NCBI GenBank assembly: GCA_017643925.1
Contig: JAEPML010000011.1
Location: forward strand, 117,658 to 181,657
Direction of reading: 5' to 3'
Origin: Roseibium sp.
GTDB taxonomy: Bacteria > Pseudomonadota > Alphaproteobacteria > Rhizobiales > Stappiaceae
DNA length: 64,000 nt
Shown: piece by piece, positions 1-8,910 of the stretch
Layout: every line of letters begins with the position of its first letter
Position numbering within the stretch: the first letter of the stretch is position 1
The notes under the pieces: model-generated
Told to the model about the DNA's origin: nothing
Seen by the model: only the letters and a program-made list of their open reading frames with translations
The model's database searches: none
Position numbers and translations under genes: made by a program

Positions 1-303
1 TCCGAATTTGACCTGGCAGGTCTTGAGATGGCTCCGTCCAGGTTGGTCAAGGCACCCCGAGTCGCAAAGGCGGTCACTGCTCTTGAATGCAAGCACCTTC
101 AAACCCAGCGCATGACGGCGCTGGATGGAAGCGACACGGACAGTTACGTGGTTTTCGGTCAGGTGGTGGGCGTGCATGTCGATGATCGAGTCATTGTCGA
201 TGGTCGGGTGGATGTCACGGTGTTCAAGCCGCTGTCCCGCCTGGGCTACATGGATTATGCCGTGGTGACGGAAGTCTTCCAGATGCAGCGCCCGAAAGTT
301 TAG
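1..303 (+). CDS. Flavin reductase-like domain protein, 3' end only
   Basis: The reading frame is open from base 1, so the gene starts upstream of the window and only about 100 C-terminal residues are seen. The residues resemble the end of flavin reductase-like (DIM6/NTAB) FMN-binding proteins: a PSRLVKAPRV segment, then ALECK, then VVFGQVVGVHVDD and a LGYMDYAVV ending. In this family the protein binds FMN and reduces flavin or acts as a small flavoprotein oxygenase partner; the substrate cannot be told from this part. A strong intrinsic terminator follows at 343-373, so it probably closes its transcription unit. Confidence 0.75.
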   Translation, partial: SEFDLAGLEMAPSRLVKAPRVAKAVTALECKHLQTQRMTALDGSDTDSYVVFGQVVGVHVDDRVIVDGRVDVTVFKPLSRLGYMDYAVVTEVFQMQRPKV

Positions 304-342
304 TCGGAAACTGAAGCAACTGACTGAAAAGAAACAATTTCT

Positions 343-373
343 GGCGTCGGGATCTCCGGCGCCTTATTTTTTT
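343..373 (+). terminator. Intrinsic terminator of the flavin reductase-like gene
   Basis: GGCGTCGG (343-350) and CCGGCGCC (356-363) form an 8-bp stem with one G-T pair around a 5-base loop. It is followed by TTATTTTTTT. It lies 40 nt after the stop codon at 303. Confidence 0.85.
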
Positions 374-633
374 GTTGCCGACTCACTTAAAGCAGCGTTA
401 ATCAGTCACCCGAGCCTCGATCTCCAAACGCGGTTTTCCCAAGAAAAGGCCGCAAAATTGTTTGGTATCCACAAATCCGGCTAAGTGCATTCGTAAAAGT
501 GCGCAGACAAAATAAAAAACAAGAACGTCTGACGCAGCATTAACCGCCCTCTGTGTGTTGTTAAGGTTTTGTTAACCATTTGGGCGTGAAAGTTAACGAA
601 GTAATAATTTAGTTCCGTCGGGGAGACAGCGTC
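374..633 (+). promoter_or_regulatory. Upstream region of the transglycosylase gene with a CtrA box at 561-575
   Basis: This AT-richer stretch holds no gene. At 561-575 it contains TTAA-GGTTTTG-TTAA followed by C, an exact match to the alphaproteobacterial CtrA consensus TTAA-N7-TTAA(C). A further GTTAAC lies at 592-597 and another TTAAC at 540-544. The full box ends 58 nt before the ATG at 634, a sensible distance for activation by phosphorylated CtrA. CtrA control is inferred from the motif alone. Confidence 0.6.
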
Positions 634-2115
634 ATGCGGGTTGCTGACACTACCTCGGTCGCGTCTAGGATCGAGCTTGCGTTTCAGTCTGCGAGTACTT
701 CAACAGGTACTTCATTCGACTATCTTGTAAAGACCGCCGCGCGCGAGTCGTCGTTTAATCCGACGGCCAAGGCAAAAACGTCCAGTGCGACCGGCCTGTT
801 CCAATTCATTGAATCCACCTGGCTGGAGACGATGAAACAGGCAGGACCAGAGCATGGTCTGCAGAAATACTCTGACCAGATTCACCGGACCAAGAGCGGC
901 AAGTACTATGTCAAGGACGCGGAGATGCGGAAGGAAATCCTTGACCTGCGCAAGGATGTCGAAATCTCCTCAAAGATGGCAGGCGCATACACGCAAAAGA
1001 ATGCGCAATATCTGGAACGCAAGATCGGCCGTGAGCCAACCGACGGCGAACTCTACATGGCGCATTTCCTTGGCGCAGGCGGTGCCAGCCGGTTGATCGA
1101 CGCGACCCGCGCGAACCCGGACATGCGCGCAGACAAGATTTTCGCCGCTCAGGCCCGCGCAAACAAACCAATTTTCTACCATCGGAACGGCAAGGCCCGG
1201 TCCATGGAGGAAGTCTATCAGGTCATCGTCTCCAAGCATGATGCGGTAACGATGATTGCCGAGGTCAGCGGCAAGAAGAATCTGCGCACGTCGGGGGAGT
1301 TGAGAAGCGTCGCGACTTTGCCGAACGCCAAACCGATGCAGCACGTGCCGACGGTTGATCCGAACACCTTCGATCATCTTGCCGGGGACAAGGCCGCCGC
1401 ATTTGCCATGCGTTCAAAGCCCACCGGTTCCACGCCGACCCAGCCGACAATTGCTCAGAACAGTTTCGACCCTCTCGCAGGTGACCCGGCAACTGCGTTC
1501 GTGACGCGTGCTAAGCCGATGGGGCCGGTGCAGCTCGCTGCTCTTGAGCAGGGTCCGCCACCATTGCCTACGGATGATCCGGTTGAGTTGGCCAGGACAA
1601 CGGTTCCCGCTCCCGAGGTTCGTGCCGAGCGGCCTGTAAGCAACCCGGTTGAGCTGGCCAAGGCCTCTGTGCCGATTCCCGACAGCCGACCTCAAAAACC
1701 TGTCGACGCTGCGCCCAGCCCGGTCTTCCCGGACGATTTGACAGTCGTCGCGTCGGCAACACAGCCAGAACCACAAGTGCCCCAGAACCCACAGGCTGCC
1801 TCGCTGAACGCCGTGGACAATAACGATGCAACCACACGAGTTCTGTCGGCGTTCCAGGCTGCGGAAACGGTCAATCCGTTCGAGGCGCTGTTCCGCAATG
1901 ATCAGGAATCGTCCCAGGCGGGTCTCAATCCACGATTTGCCTCCGCATTCCAGGCAGTTGAAGAAGCTGCCTTGTTCAGCGCGCTTTCCGGGAGTTCCAA
2001 CCAGGTTGCCGCACAAGAGCTTGCCTTGGCCAACCAGGGTGGCCCACTGGACCTGACAAGGTTCCTGCGTTTGAAGGCCGAGGAAGAACAAAAGGACTTG
2101 CTGCCGCCAGCCTGA
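634..2115 (+). CDS. SLT-domain lytic transglycosylase with long repeat-containing tail
   Basis: The N-terminal ~190 residues form a soluble lytic transglycosylase (lysozyme-like) domain that would cleave peptidoglycan glycan strands. The catalytic Glu is E38 in ARESSFNP, followed by the typical ATGLFQFIESTW segment. The remaining ~300 residues are Pro/Ala/Gln-rich and look disordered. They carry near-repeats: FDHLAGD...AFAMRSKP and FDPLAGD...AFVTRAKP, two DPVELA/NPVELA segments, and two SAFQA blocks. No signal peptide is visible, unusual for a periplasmic enzyme; export by another route (for example the flagellar apparatus) is only a guess. GGGGAG precedes the ATG. The upstream CtrA box suggests cell-cycle or motility control. 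Confidence 0.85.
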   Translation: MRVADTTSVASRIELAFQSASTSTGTSFDYLVKTAARESSFNPTAKAKTSSATGLFQFIESTWLETMKQAGPEHGLQKYSDQIHRTKSGKYYVKDAEMRKEILDLRKDVEISSKMAGAYTQKNAQYLERKIGREPTDGELYMAHFLGAGGASRLIDATRANPDMRADKIFAAQARANKPIFYHRNGKARSMEEVYQVIVSKHDAVTMIAEVSGKKNLRTSGELRSVATLPNAKPMQHVPTVDPNTFDHLAGDKAAAFAMRSKPTGSTPTQPTIAQNSFDPLAGDPATAFVTRAKPMGPVQLAALEQGPPPLPTDDPVELARTTVPAPEVRAERPVSNPVELAKASVPIPDSRPQKPVDAAPSPVFPDDLTVVASATQPEPQVPQNPQAASLNAVDNNDATTRVLSAFQAAETVNPFEALFRNDQESSQAGLNPRFASAFQAVEEAALFSALSGSSNQVAAQELALANQGGPLDLTRFLRLKAEEEQKDLLPPA

Positions 2116-2183
2116 TGCGGCGGCAGTCGGGTCAATCCTTGGCAAAATTATGGTGAACCGATCGTTAAGCCTTTGATGTCAGA

Positions 2184-3374
2184 ATGAGTTCAGACACTTG
2201 GGAAGATTGTTTTACCGCCATGACAGTTCACGACTTTCTGCATCAGACCGACAACCAGGCCCGCGCTCTGGATATCCAGGCAGCGCAAGAATTCGCGGAA
2301 AGCTGCCTCGCAGCGGATCCGGGGACTCAGGAGTGGAAAAGCATGGCTGCTGCCCTGACAATTCTTCTCGATGATCCGAGCCGCGGGGTGCGAAAGGCTA
2401 TCTCCAAGGTTCTGGCATCGAGCGCGCATGCTCCCGGGCACGTCGTACGTTGTCTTGCAGGCGACGTTGACGAAGTTGCAATTCCGATTCTCGAAGCCTC
2501 GCCCATTCTTTCAGAGGCTGAGCTCGTCGATTTTCTGGCCACTGGAAGCGACGCCGTCCAAAGTGCAATTGCCGGACGTGCGGACTTGCCTGCTTCCGTC
2601 AGCGCGGCGATCTGCGAAGTCGGCTGCGAAGCTGCCTGTCGCAAACTCATTCAAAACACAGGCGCGCAGGTTCTGCAGTCTTCGTTGCTGCGAATTGCGC
2701 AGCGCTTCGAGAACCACCCGGACATTTGCGACCAGTTGCTGAGAACACGAGATCTGCCGCTTTCAACGCGCTATCACCTGCTGATGCGGCTTGCGGAAAA
2801 TCTCGATGATCATCCGATCGTGCTCGAGCGCGTGCCGGAGCATCAGCGCCAAACCTTCCTGAGCGATGCCGAAGACAAGGTGGTGCTGCGGCTTGCCTTG
2901 GAAGCCGGCAGTGAAGAATTGCCGGATTTCGTCGAGCATCTTCGTGAAAGCGGAAAGCTGACCACAAGGTTGCTGTTGCGCGCCGTCTGTTGCGGTCGCT
3001 TGCGTTTCTTTGCGGCGGCCCTTGCAAACCTGGGACGGGTGCCGCTGCCGCGCTTGTGCAAATTGCTGCTGACCGTGCGCCGGTCTGCACTGCAGGCGAT
3101 CCTCAGAAAGGCCGGACTGCCGTTGCGGTCCCACCAGGCGTTCCTGCTGGCGATTGATATCGCCCGCCAGGCCGAAGCTGATTTCACCTATGACCTCGGT
3201 CTGGACGAGGCCCGGATGCTTACCGAAGCCCTCCTTGAAGAAATGCAGGACGGTGCCCTGGGCGCCGACGAAGATGTCACTGCGTTCCTGCGCCGTTTTG
3301 CGATTGATGTTGCCCGTCTCGAGGCTCGGTTGCTTGTCAAGAACAGCCGCATCGCGATAACAAGCGCTGCCTGA
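2184..3374 (+). CDS. DUF2336 domain protein
   Basis: This 396-residue predicted cytoplasmic protein matches the alphaproteobacterial DUF2336 family: an all-helical, HEAT-like array with short motifs such as LLDDPSRGVRKAISKVLA near residue 60 and an Asp/Leu-rich C-terminal half. The molecular function of the family is not established; members often lie near motility and cell-cycle genes. It follows the transglycosylase by 68 nt on the same strand, so the CtrA box may serve both. Two in-frame ATGs (2184 and 2220) are possible starts and neither has a clear ribosome binding site. Confidence 0.8.
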   Translation: MSSDTWEDCFTAMTVHDFLHQTDNQARALDIQAAQEFAESCLAADPGTQEWKSMAAALTILLDDPSRGVRKAISKVLASSAHAPGHVVRCLAGDVDEVAIPILEASPILSEAELVDFLATGSDAVQSAIAGRADLPASVSAAICEVGCEAACRKLIQNTGAQVLQSSLLRIAQRFENHPDICDQLLRTRDLPLSTRYHLLMRLAENLDDHPIVLERVPEHQRQTFLSDAEDKVVLRLALEAGSEELPDFVEHLRESGKLTTRLLLRAVCCGRLRFFAAALANLGRVPLPRLCKLLLTVRRSALQAILRKAGLPLRSHQAFLLAIDIARQAEADFTYDLGLDEARMLTEALLEEMQDGALGADEDVTAFLRRFAIDVARLEARLLVKNSRIAITSAA

Positions 3375-3538
3375 CCGGGACGTCTCTCTCGCTCTTTGGA
3401 AAGCTTGCCTGATTCCAGGCCACGTGGAAGGCGTGGCGAGGCTGTTATCGATTCAGGATGACTGGAACGCAGGTCTCGAAGGCACCTCCGAGATCTCTCT
3501 CAGTTGTTCTCATCGGAACGGTTTGCCAGATGGGTGTT

Positions 3539-4063
3539 TCAGGCGTCTTCCGGCTTCGGCGGGAAGGTGGCAACAAGTTCATCCGTTACGGTCTGCAACG
3601 TCTTGAGCAGCTCGACACCTGTTTCGTTGCCGTCGTCCTTTGCGCCCTCGATGACCATGGCCCTGATGGCATCCACATATTGTCCGGCCAGTTTGGCTGG
3701 AATGGCTTCGGGTGAAGGCGCTGCCTCGATGAGGTGGCACATATTTGCAGCAACGTCGCCCACAAGCGGAAACCCGAGTGTCAGGGCCTGTCCCTTGATG
3801 TTGTGGGCAGCCTGAAACAGGGTCGCGATCGTTTCCTCGTTGATGCCGTCGCTCTCGACCTTTTCCCAGGCGGACATGAGAGCCTTGGTCTCGTTGTCCA
3901 TCCAGCCACCAAAATGATGTGACAGGCGGGAGAGGGCGGCCTCGGCTGCTTTTACCGGGTCGAACTTTTTTGCTTCGCGAGGCGTCAATTCCCGGACCTT
4001 CGACCGAAGGTTGCTCGGGGGCGTCAAGATCTCATATTGCTGATCTTTTGCTGGGTCGGCCAT
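3539..4063 (-). CDS. Hpt-domain phosphotransfer protein
   Basis: This 174-residue protein has a histidine phosphotransfer (Hpt) domain in its C-terminal two thirds. The phosphoaccepting residue is expected to be His87 in AAHNIKGQA, within a four-helix bundle. Such proteins relay phosphate between a hybrid kinase and a response regulator. No kinase or receiver is adjacent, so the partners are unknown. It is not evidently ChpT, which is a different, kinase-like dimer. The gene is convergent with the DUF2336 gene, and a near-CtrA box lies about 55 nt upstream of its start. Confidence 0.85.
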   Translation of the reverse strand: MADPAKDQQYEILTPPSNLRSKVRELTPREAKKFDPVKAAEAALSRLSHHFGGWMDNETKALMSAWEKVESDGINEETIATLFQAAHNIKGQALTLGFPLVGDVAANMCHLIEAAPSPEAIPAKLAGQYVDAIRAMVIEGAKDDGNETGVELLKTLQTVTDELVATFPPKPEDA

Positions 4064-4117
4064 CGCTGCGACAGTCCTTTTAGCTCGGTGCGCTAGAATT
4101 CTCTGCCTGCCAGTATG

Positions 4118-4132
4118 CTAAAACATACTTAA
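4118..4132 (-). promoter_or_regulatory. Near-consensus CtrA box upstream of the Hpt gene
   Basis: On the minus strand this reads TTAA-GTATGTT-TTAG, one mismatch from TTAA-N7-TTAA. It is about 55 nt upstream of the ATG at 4063, close to the spacing of the perfect box at 561-575 from its gene. This is motif evidence only. Confidence 0.4.
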
Positions 4133-4168
4133 CAGGGCGTTTCTTCGATCACTGCGGGAATCAAGACG

Positions 4169-4981
4169 TCAGTATCGGAACATCTCAGTCAGGATCCGTT
4201 CGTCCCAGCCGTGATCCGAGTCGAACATGATCACCCCTTCGGCCTTCTGAGATTCACAAATGGACACCCTGGAAACGCGGCGAATTTCGGTGTGATCCGC
4301 CGAGGCACTGACGGGGCGCTTCTGGTGATCGAGAATGTCAATGTCGACTTGCGCCCGGTTGGGCAACAAAGCGCCTCGCCACCGGCGTGGCCGGAAGGCA
4401 CTGATAGGTGTCAGTGCCAGGAGTTGTGCGGTTATGGGGAGAATCGGCCCGTGTGCCGACAGGTTATAGGCGGTGCTGCCGGCAGGAGTTGCCACGATAC
4501 ATCCGTCGCAGACCAGTTCTTCAAGGCGGACGCGGCCGTCTACCGAGATTTTCAGGCGTGCTGCCTGAGAGGTTTGCCTCAGCAGTGAAACTTCATTGAT
4601 CGCAAGCGCCGAGTGTTCCTTGCCGTCTTCATCGATTGCGATCAGCTCCAGAGGCCTGATCGTGGTCATGTCGGCATTCGTTAGGCGGCTGATCAGGTCG
4701 TTTTCCCGGTATTCGTTCATGAGGAAGCCGACAGACCCCCGGTTCATGCCATAGATCGGCTTTCCCGAACCCATGAACGCATGAAGGGTCTGGAGCATCA
4801 GGCCATCACCACCAAGTGCAACGATGACGTCCGCTTCCTCGGGGGCCACAGTGCCGAAGCGCGCCGTCAGGCTGTCCTTGGCCAGGCGTGCCTCTTCGGT
4901 CTCGCTTGCGACGAATGCGAGCTTTTCCACCGGAACGGACGCGGTTTGGGAAGCTTCAATGGACGGCGTCGGATGGTTCAT
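4169..4981 (-). CDS. nadK: NAD kinase
   Basis: This ATP-dependent enzyme phosphorylates NAD to NADP in the cytoplasm. The 270-residue length is normal for the family. The hallmark GGDG is at residues 57-60, followed by [13 protein letters not shown], the NEVSL region and the substrate-binding segment [16 protein letters not shown]. The HGPILPI stretch is also typical. The gene stands alone, with about 286 nt before the sulfatase gene downstream on the same strand. Nothing in the upstream DNA identifies a specific regulator. Confidence 0.93.
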   Translation of the reverse strand: MNHPTPSIEASQTASVPVEKLAFVASETEEARLAKDSLTARFGTVAPEEADVIVALGGDGLMLQTLHAFMGSGKPIYGMNRGSVGFLMNEYRENDLISRLTNADMTTIRPLELIAIDEDGKEHSALAINEVSLLRQTSQAARLKISVDGRVRLEELVCDGCIVATPAGSTAYNLSAHGPILPITAQLLALTPISAFRPRRWRGALLPNRAQVDIDILDHQKRPVSASADHTEIRRVSRVSICESQKAEGVIMFDSDHGWDERILTEMFRY

Positions 4982-5267
4982 GGGTCTGCAGGTCTTTGCA
5001 ACTTTCAGTCATGCTTTCTTTGCGGCAACCGCTCGCGCATATCATCGTGGAACGGAGCTGTCGAAATTCACAATAACCGGGTGCGCCTCGAAGGGCAGCG
5101 AAAAAATGATCAATTGAAACGAGTTACTCAGGCACCGGTCATTCGTCGCCTTCCTACGAGCAGCTTGCGTCCACGATCCGGTCCGCCCACTCGAAGAATG
5201 GATCTACAACCGATTGAGTGTTGCGCCTGGCAATTCGACGGAGTGCATTACCGGTGGGTTTCAAACT

Positions 5268-6767
5268 TCAGGAATAGTAGTCCCAGACCATCTTTCGGGC
5301 CAGGGTTTCGTCATTGTGGCGCATTCTTTCCGACAGGAGATACGCGAGATTTTCCTGCACGATTTGAGGGTGGCTTGCAGCCAGGTTCAGAGGAGGGCCT
5401 GAGGGTTGGCCCGACGGTAGCAGAAGGCTTTCCGCACCCGGTATGTGCACGTACTGCCAGTCCGCGCCGTATCGCGACAGCAGCGCCGGAGCGTGCCGTG
5501 TTGTGCCGGATTGAAAAAGGTGTGGCCACTTGTTCAGGAGTTGTCGGAAGTCGAATTCCCATAGCGCGCTGTCCCGCCATGCGTGCGGAAGGTCCCCCTT
5601 CAGAAAGGGCCGTAGGGTATCCCCGTCGGGAGCATGCCCAGGCTCGATGTCCAGAAGATCGAGTAATGTCGGGAAAATGTCGACGGACGATGTATAGGCC
5701 GTTACCCGATTGGCCTTGGACCCGCCGGGCATTCGGATGATCAGAGGGATGTGGTAGCTCTGTCTGTAAAAACCGCCTTTGCCCAACATCCAGTGATCTC
5801 CCATCATTTCCGCGTGGTCCGACGTGAAAATGATCAGCGTATCGTCGTGCTCTCCGATCGCCCTGAAAATCCGCCCCAGTTGGGCATCGACTTCCGAAAT
5901 CATGCCGTAATAGAGAGATCTGATCCGTTTCAGGTCGCTTCGGCTCATGTCGCGAACATGCCCTTTGGCACCTGGAATATGGCTGGAAAGAAGCTGGGAC
6001 TGCTGAAGTGCAGCGACAAGTGGGTGGAGCGCTGCCGCCTCCTCGGGCGACTGTGCGCCTGCAAATTCGGGTCCGTCCTCCGGATCATACATGGTGTTGT
6101 AGGGCTCCGGAACAATGACGGGCGGGTGTGGGCGCAGGAAAGAGACATGTGCCATCCACGGGCGGCTTTCTCCGTCCTGTTCCTCAAGCCAGTTCAAAAA
6201 GGCATTGGTCAGGAACGCAGTCTGGGTTTCGTCCCTGCTATAGGACGGGGCTTTTCGCGATATGCGCTGCCCGTCCTCCGGCTCCGCATGATGGATTTGA
6301 TCGAAGCCCCGCGGATCGCGTCCCCGACCGGCCAGCCAAGACAGCCATGGTTTGTCATTTTCAGGCAAGCCCTGGCGCAGGTCAAAGCCAGGCAGGATGC
6401 CTTCATAGGATTGCAGCAGTGGGTCGTTGGGGTGGTGACGTCTCGGGTCGGGCGACATGTCCGTATAGCCGAACAGGGCAGGGGCATAGCCTGCGCGCCT
6501 TGCCGCGCGGGCAATGTTGTCAAAGCGATGATCCAGGGGAGCACCGTTCCGGACAACCCGGTGATTCATCTGGTAAAGACCGGTATAGAGTGATGCGCGC
6601 GCGGGAGAGCAGGGCGCTGTTGCCGCATAATGCTGTTCGAACACGGTCGCAGAACGCGCGAAGGTGTCCAGATGCGGTGTTTTGACGACCGGATGGCCGA
6701 CAGTGCCCAGACAATCACCTCGCCACTGGTCCGCCGTGATCAAAAGGATGTTCGGACGGTTGTTCAT
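5268..6767 (-). CDS. Sulfatase-family hydrolase, phosphonate monoester hydrolase-like
   Basis: This alkaline phosphatase-superfamily hydrolase has 499 residues. The N-terminal ITADQWRGD motif supplies metal ligands. The CSPAR pentapeptide (C53) is the site that is oxidised to formylglycine. It is followed by SLYTGLYQMNHRVVRNGAPLD, then GYTDMSPDPR, and near residue 315 FTSDHAEMMGDHWMLGKGG. The MNHR/PLD/GYT...PDPR pattern resembles rhizobial phosphonate monoester hydrolases/phosphodiesterases more than classical arylsulfatases, although sulfate esters remain possible. No signal peptide is seen, which fits a cytoplasmic enzyme. No formylglycine-generating enzyme is encoded nearby. Confidence 0.8.
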   Translation of the reverse strand: MNNRPNILLITADQWRGDCLGTVGHPVVKTPHLDTFARSATVFEQHYAATAPCSPARASLYTGLYQMNHRVVRNGAPLDHRFDNIARAARRAGYAPALFGYTDMSPDPRRHHPNDPLLQSYEGILPGFDLRQGLPENDKPWLSWLAGRGRDPRGFDQIHHAEPEDGQRISRKAPSYSRDETQTAFLTNAFLNWLEEQDGESRPWMAHVSFLRPHPPVIVPEPYNTMYDPEDGPEFAGAQSPEEAAALHPLVAALQQSQLLSSHIPGAKGHVRDMSRSDLKRIRSLYYGMISEVDAQLGRIFRAIGEHDDTLIIFTSDHAEMMGDHWMLGKGGFYRQSYHIPLIIRMPGGSKANRVTAYTSSVDIFPTLLDLLDIEPGHAPDGDTLRPFLKGDLPHAWRDSALWEFDFRQLLNKWPHLFQSGTTRHAPALLSRYGADWQYVHIPGAESLLLPSGQPSGPPLNLAASHPQIVQENLAYLLSERMRHNDETLARKMVWDYYS

Positions 6768-7152
6768 GTTCTACCTGCCAGACGGGGCTTGCCCGATCAC
6801 TCGATTGTCGGCGACAACAATCATCTCAACCCTGCCGTCGTCAACCGGCAAATCTGATCCAAGGCAAAAACAAACCTGCACGGGATCTGCCCTCGGTTTC
6901 AAAGAGGCGGTCGGGTTTCAATCAGGTGCGGCTGCGCATGCAAGAAAGTCAGCATCACTGGAGGATGGTCGGCTCCGGTTCGAAGTTTCAACAGGTCGCA
7001 GGAGCCCCTCTTCGGACATGGGCGTGTGTGTCTGAAAAACGCAGCCAGGGATAGTTGTTGTCCCTCCTGAATTCTGCGAAGCGGCAAGGTCCATTGAAAT
7101 CGGTTAAGATATGGCTGGAATTTCAGGCGTTTCACATGGTTGGACGATTGAG
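6768..7152. other. Non-coding gap between sulfatase and TctC-like genes
   Basis: These 385 bases separate divergent genes. I see no convincing gene, tRNA or terminator. Promoters for both genes should lie here, but no box is clear enough to call. An in-frame ATG at 7111 could extend the downstream gene, but the residues it would add do not look like a signal peptide. Confidence 0.4.
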
Positions 7153-8124
7153 ATGACAAGACCGCCGACAAGCCCGATGAAGACGGCATGTGTGTTCCTT
7201 CTTGTCGTGTTCCTGGCACTTCCCGCAGTACCGGCGGGAGCAGATGACGTGCGCTTCCTGGTCCCTGCGGGAGAAGGCAGCGGCTGGGATGCGACCGCGC
7301 GCGCCGTGGGTGTTGCGCTTCAGGAAACTGGCCTCGCGGAGGTTTCGGGATACGAAAATCTTTCGGGTGGAGGTGGCAGCAGGGCGCTCATGAGCCTGAT
7401 CAACGAGGCAGAGCGTCATCGCGGCACCTTGATGGTGCAATCAACACCACTCATTCTGCGCAGCCTGACGGGGGTATACACCAAGACCTGGCAGGACGTG
7501 ATACCTGTTGCCACGATAATTTCCGCCTACCAGGCAATCGCGGTTCCAGCGGACAGTCCCTATCAAACGATCGATGACCTGGTCGCGGAGTTGAAGGCTT
7601 CTCCGTCCAGGGTTCCGGTCGCCGGCGGTTCGAGCCAGCTTTCCCTGGATCACCTGACCCTTGGATTGATCGCGAAGGCAGCGGGAATAGATCTGAACAC
7701 ATTGAGGTATTCCCCGGCTGATGGCGGCAAGGAGGCTCTGGACCGGATGATGTCCGGAAATGTCAAAGCAGTGGTCAGTGGCCTTGGAGAGTTGCTGCCG
7801 GCTGCAAAGGAAGGAAAAATCCGGATCCTTGGTGTCACGTCAGCCGAGCCGATTGCCGGGGTTGCTGCGCCGACGCTAAAGAGCCAGGGACTCGACGTGA
7901 CATTTGCAAACTGGCGGGGATTCTTTGCGCCGCCAGGGACAACCCAGCGAGAGGTTGCCGCCTATCGCCAGATGCTGCTCATGCTCTCGGAAACCGAGGA
8001 ATGGAAGCGGATACGGGCCCGGTACAAGTGGGAGCCAATGGTGCTAACAGGCGAAGAACTGGCGCATTTTCTCAGTTCGCAGCAGTTAGACCTTGCAGCG
8101 GTTTTGGAAGGTCTGGGTGGGTGA
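7153..8124 (+). CDS. Orphan TctC/Bug-type solute-binding protein
   Basis: This predicted periplasmic receptor belongs to the tripartite tricarboxylate transporter (TctC/Bug) family. A signal peptide starts near MKTACVFLLVV and ends around ADD. The mature part begins VRFLVPAGEGSGWDATAR, which matches the family's N-terminal ligand-binding loop, and the family's conserved GGGGSRAL region follows. The ATG at 7153 was chosen; 7111 and 7177 are alternatives. No TctA or TctB membrane subunit is present here, so it either serves a distant transporter or acts as a sensor receptor. The ligand is unknown (carboxylates are typical). Confidence 0.82.
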   Translation: MTRPPTSPMKTACVFLLVVFLALPAVPAGADDVRFLVPAGEGSGWDATARAVGVALQETGLAEVSGYENLSGGGGSRALMSLINEAERHRGTLMVQSTPLILRSLTGVYTKTWQDVIPVATIISAYQAIAVPADSPYQTIDDLVAELKASPSRVPVAGGSSQLSLDHLTLGLIAKAAGIDLNTLRYSPADGGKEALDRMMSGNVKAVVSGLGELLPAAKEGKIRILGVTSAEPIAGVAAPTLKSQGLDVTFANWRGFFAPPGTTQREVAAYRQMLLMLSETEEWKRIRARYKWEPMVLTGEELAHFLSSQQLDLAAVLEGLGG

Positions 8125-8265
8125 ATCCCTTCGAGCTGTGAAAGAACATATATATTTCAATAATTTACCGGAGCCGGGCTTTTTGTTGTTAACTTCGCTC
8201 TTCATTTCTTTGTTGCGGCGCACCATTCTTGTTGCATAAAAAATAGCCCTGCGCATAATGGCGCC

Positions 8266-8853
8266 ATGAGTGGCGGTCTTTCCATCCTTGTAATCGACGA
8301 CAACAAGATCCGGGCTTCGATAATCGAGCAGGGTTTGCGCGATGCAGGCCACGAGCAGGTTATCCTGGTGCATCAGATGGATGGGCTGGTCCGGCAGATC
8401 TCGGATATCAATCCTGACGTCATCGTTATTGATCTGGAGAATCCCAATCGGGACCGCCTTGAGCATATGTTTCAGGTGTCTCGCGCAGTGAGACGCCCGA
8501 TTGCGATGTTTGTCGATCGGGCAGACAGCGGTTCAATTGAGGCTGCCGTCGACGCCGGTGTTTCGGCCTATGTTGTCGATGGGTTGAAGAGGGAGCGGGT
8601 CAAGCCAATTCTCGATATGGCCATCAGCCGCTTTCGTGCCTTTTCCAAGCTGACAGAAGAGCTTGAGGAGGTTCGAACCGAACTTGCGGACCGCAAGACA
8701 ATCGACCGTGCCAAGGGCATTCTCATGAAATCCAGGAATCTCAGCGAGCAGGAAGCCTATGATCTTCTGAGACGCACTGCCATGAAGCAGAGCCGGAAGA
8801 TCATTGAGGTCGCGCAGAGCCTGGTAATCGCAAGCGGGCTGCTGGATGACTGA
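8266..8853 (+). CDS. nasT: NasT, ANTAR-domain RNA-binding antiterminator
   Basis: This 195-residue regulator has an N-terminal receiver-like domain (VIDDN near residue 10, D56 in VIDLENP) and a C-terminal ANTAR domain (about residues 130-190, KTIDRAKGILMKSRNLSEQEAYDLLRR). In NasTS systems NasT binds a two-hairpin RNA in the leader of nitrate genes and prevents termination; NasS sequesters it when nitrate is absent. The adjacent nasS gene and the matching RNA target found at 10222-10264 support this role. Confidence 0.93.
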   Translation: MSGGLSILVIDDNKIRASIIEQGLRDAGHEQVILVHQMDGLVRQISDINPDVIVIDLENPNRDRLEHMFQVSRAVRRPIAMFVDRADSGSIEAAVDAGVSAYVVDGLKRERVKPILDMAISRFRAFSKLTEELEEVRTELADRKTIDRAKGILMKSRNLSEQEAYDLLRRTAMKQSRKIIEVAQSLVIASGLLDD

Positions 8854-8910
8854 TTGCGAAGCAAATTTGACTGTGGGCTGCCGGAAGCCCGTTACGGAGG
8901 CTGTAGAACA

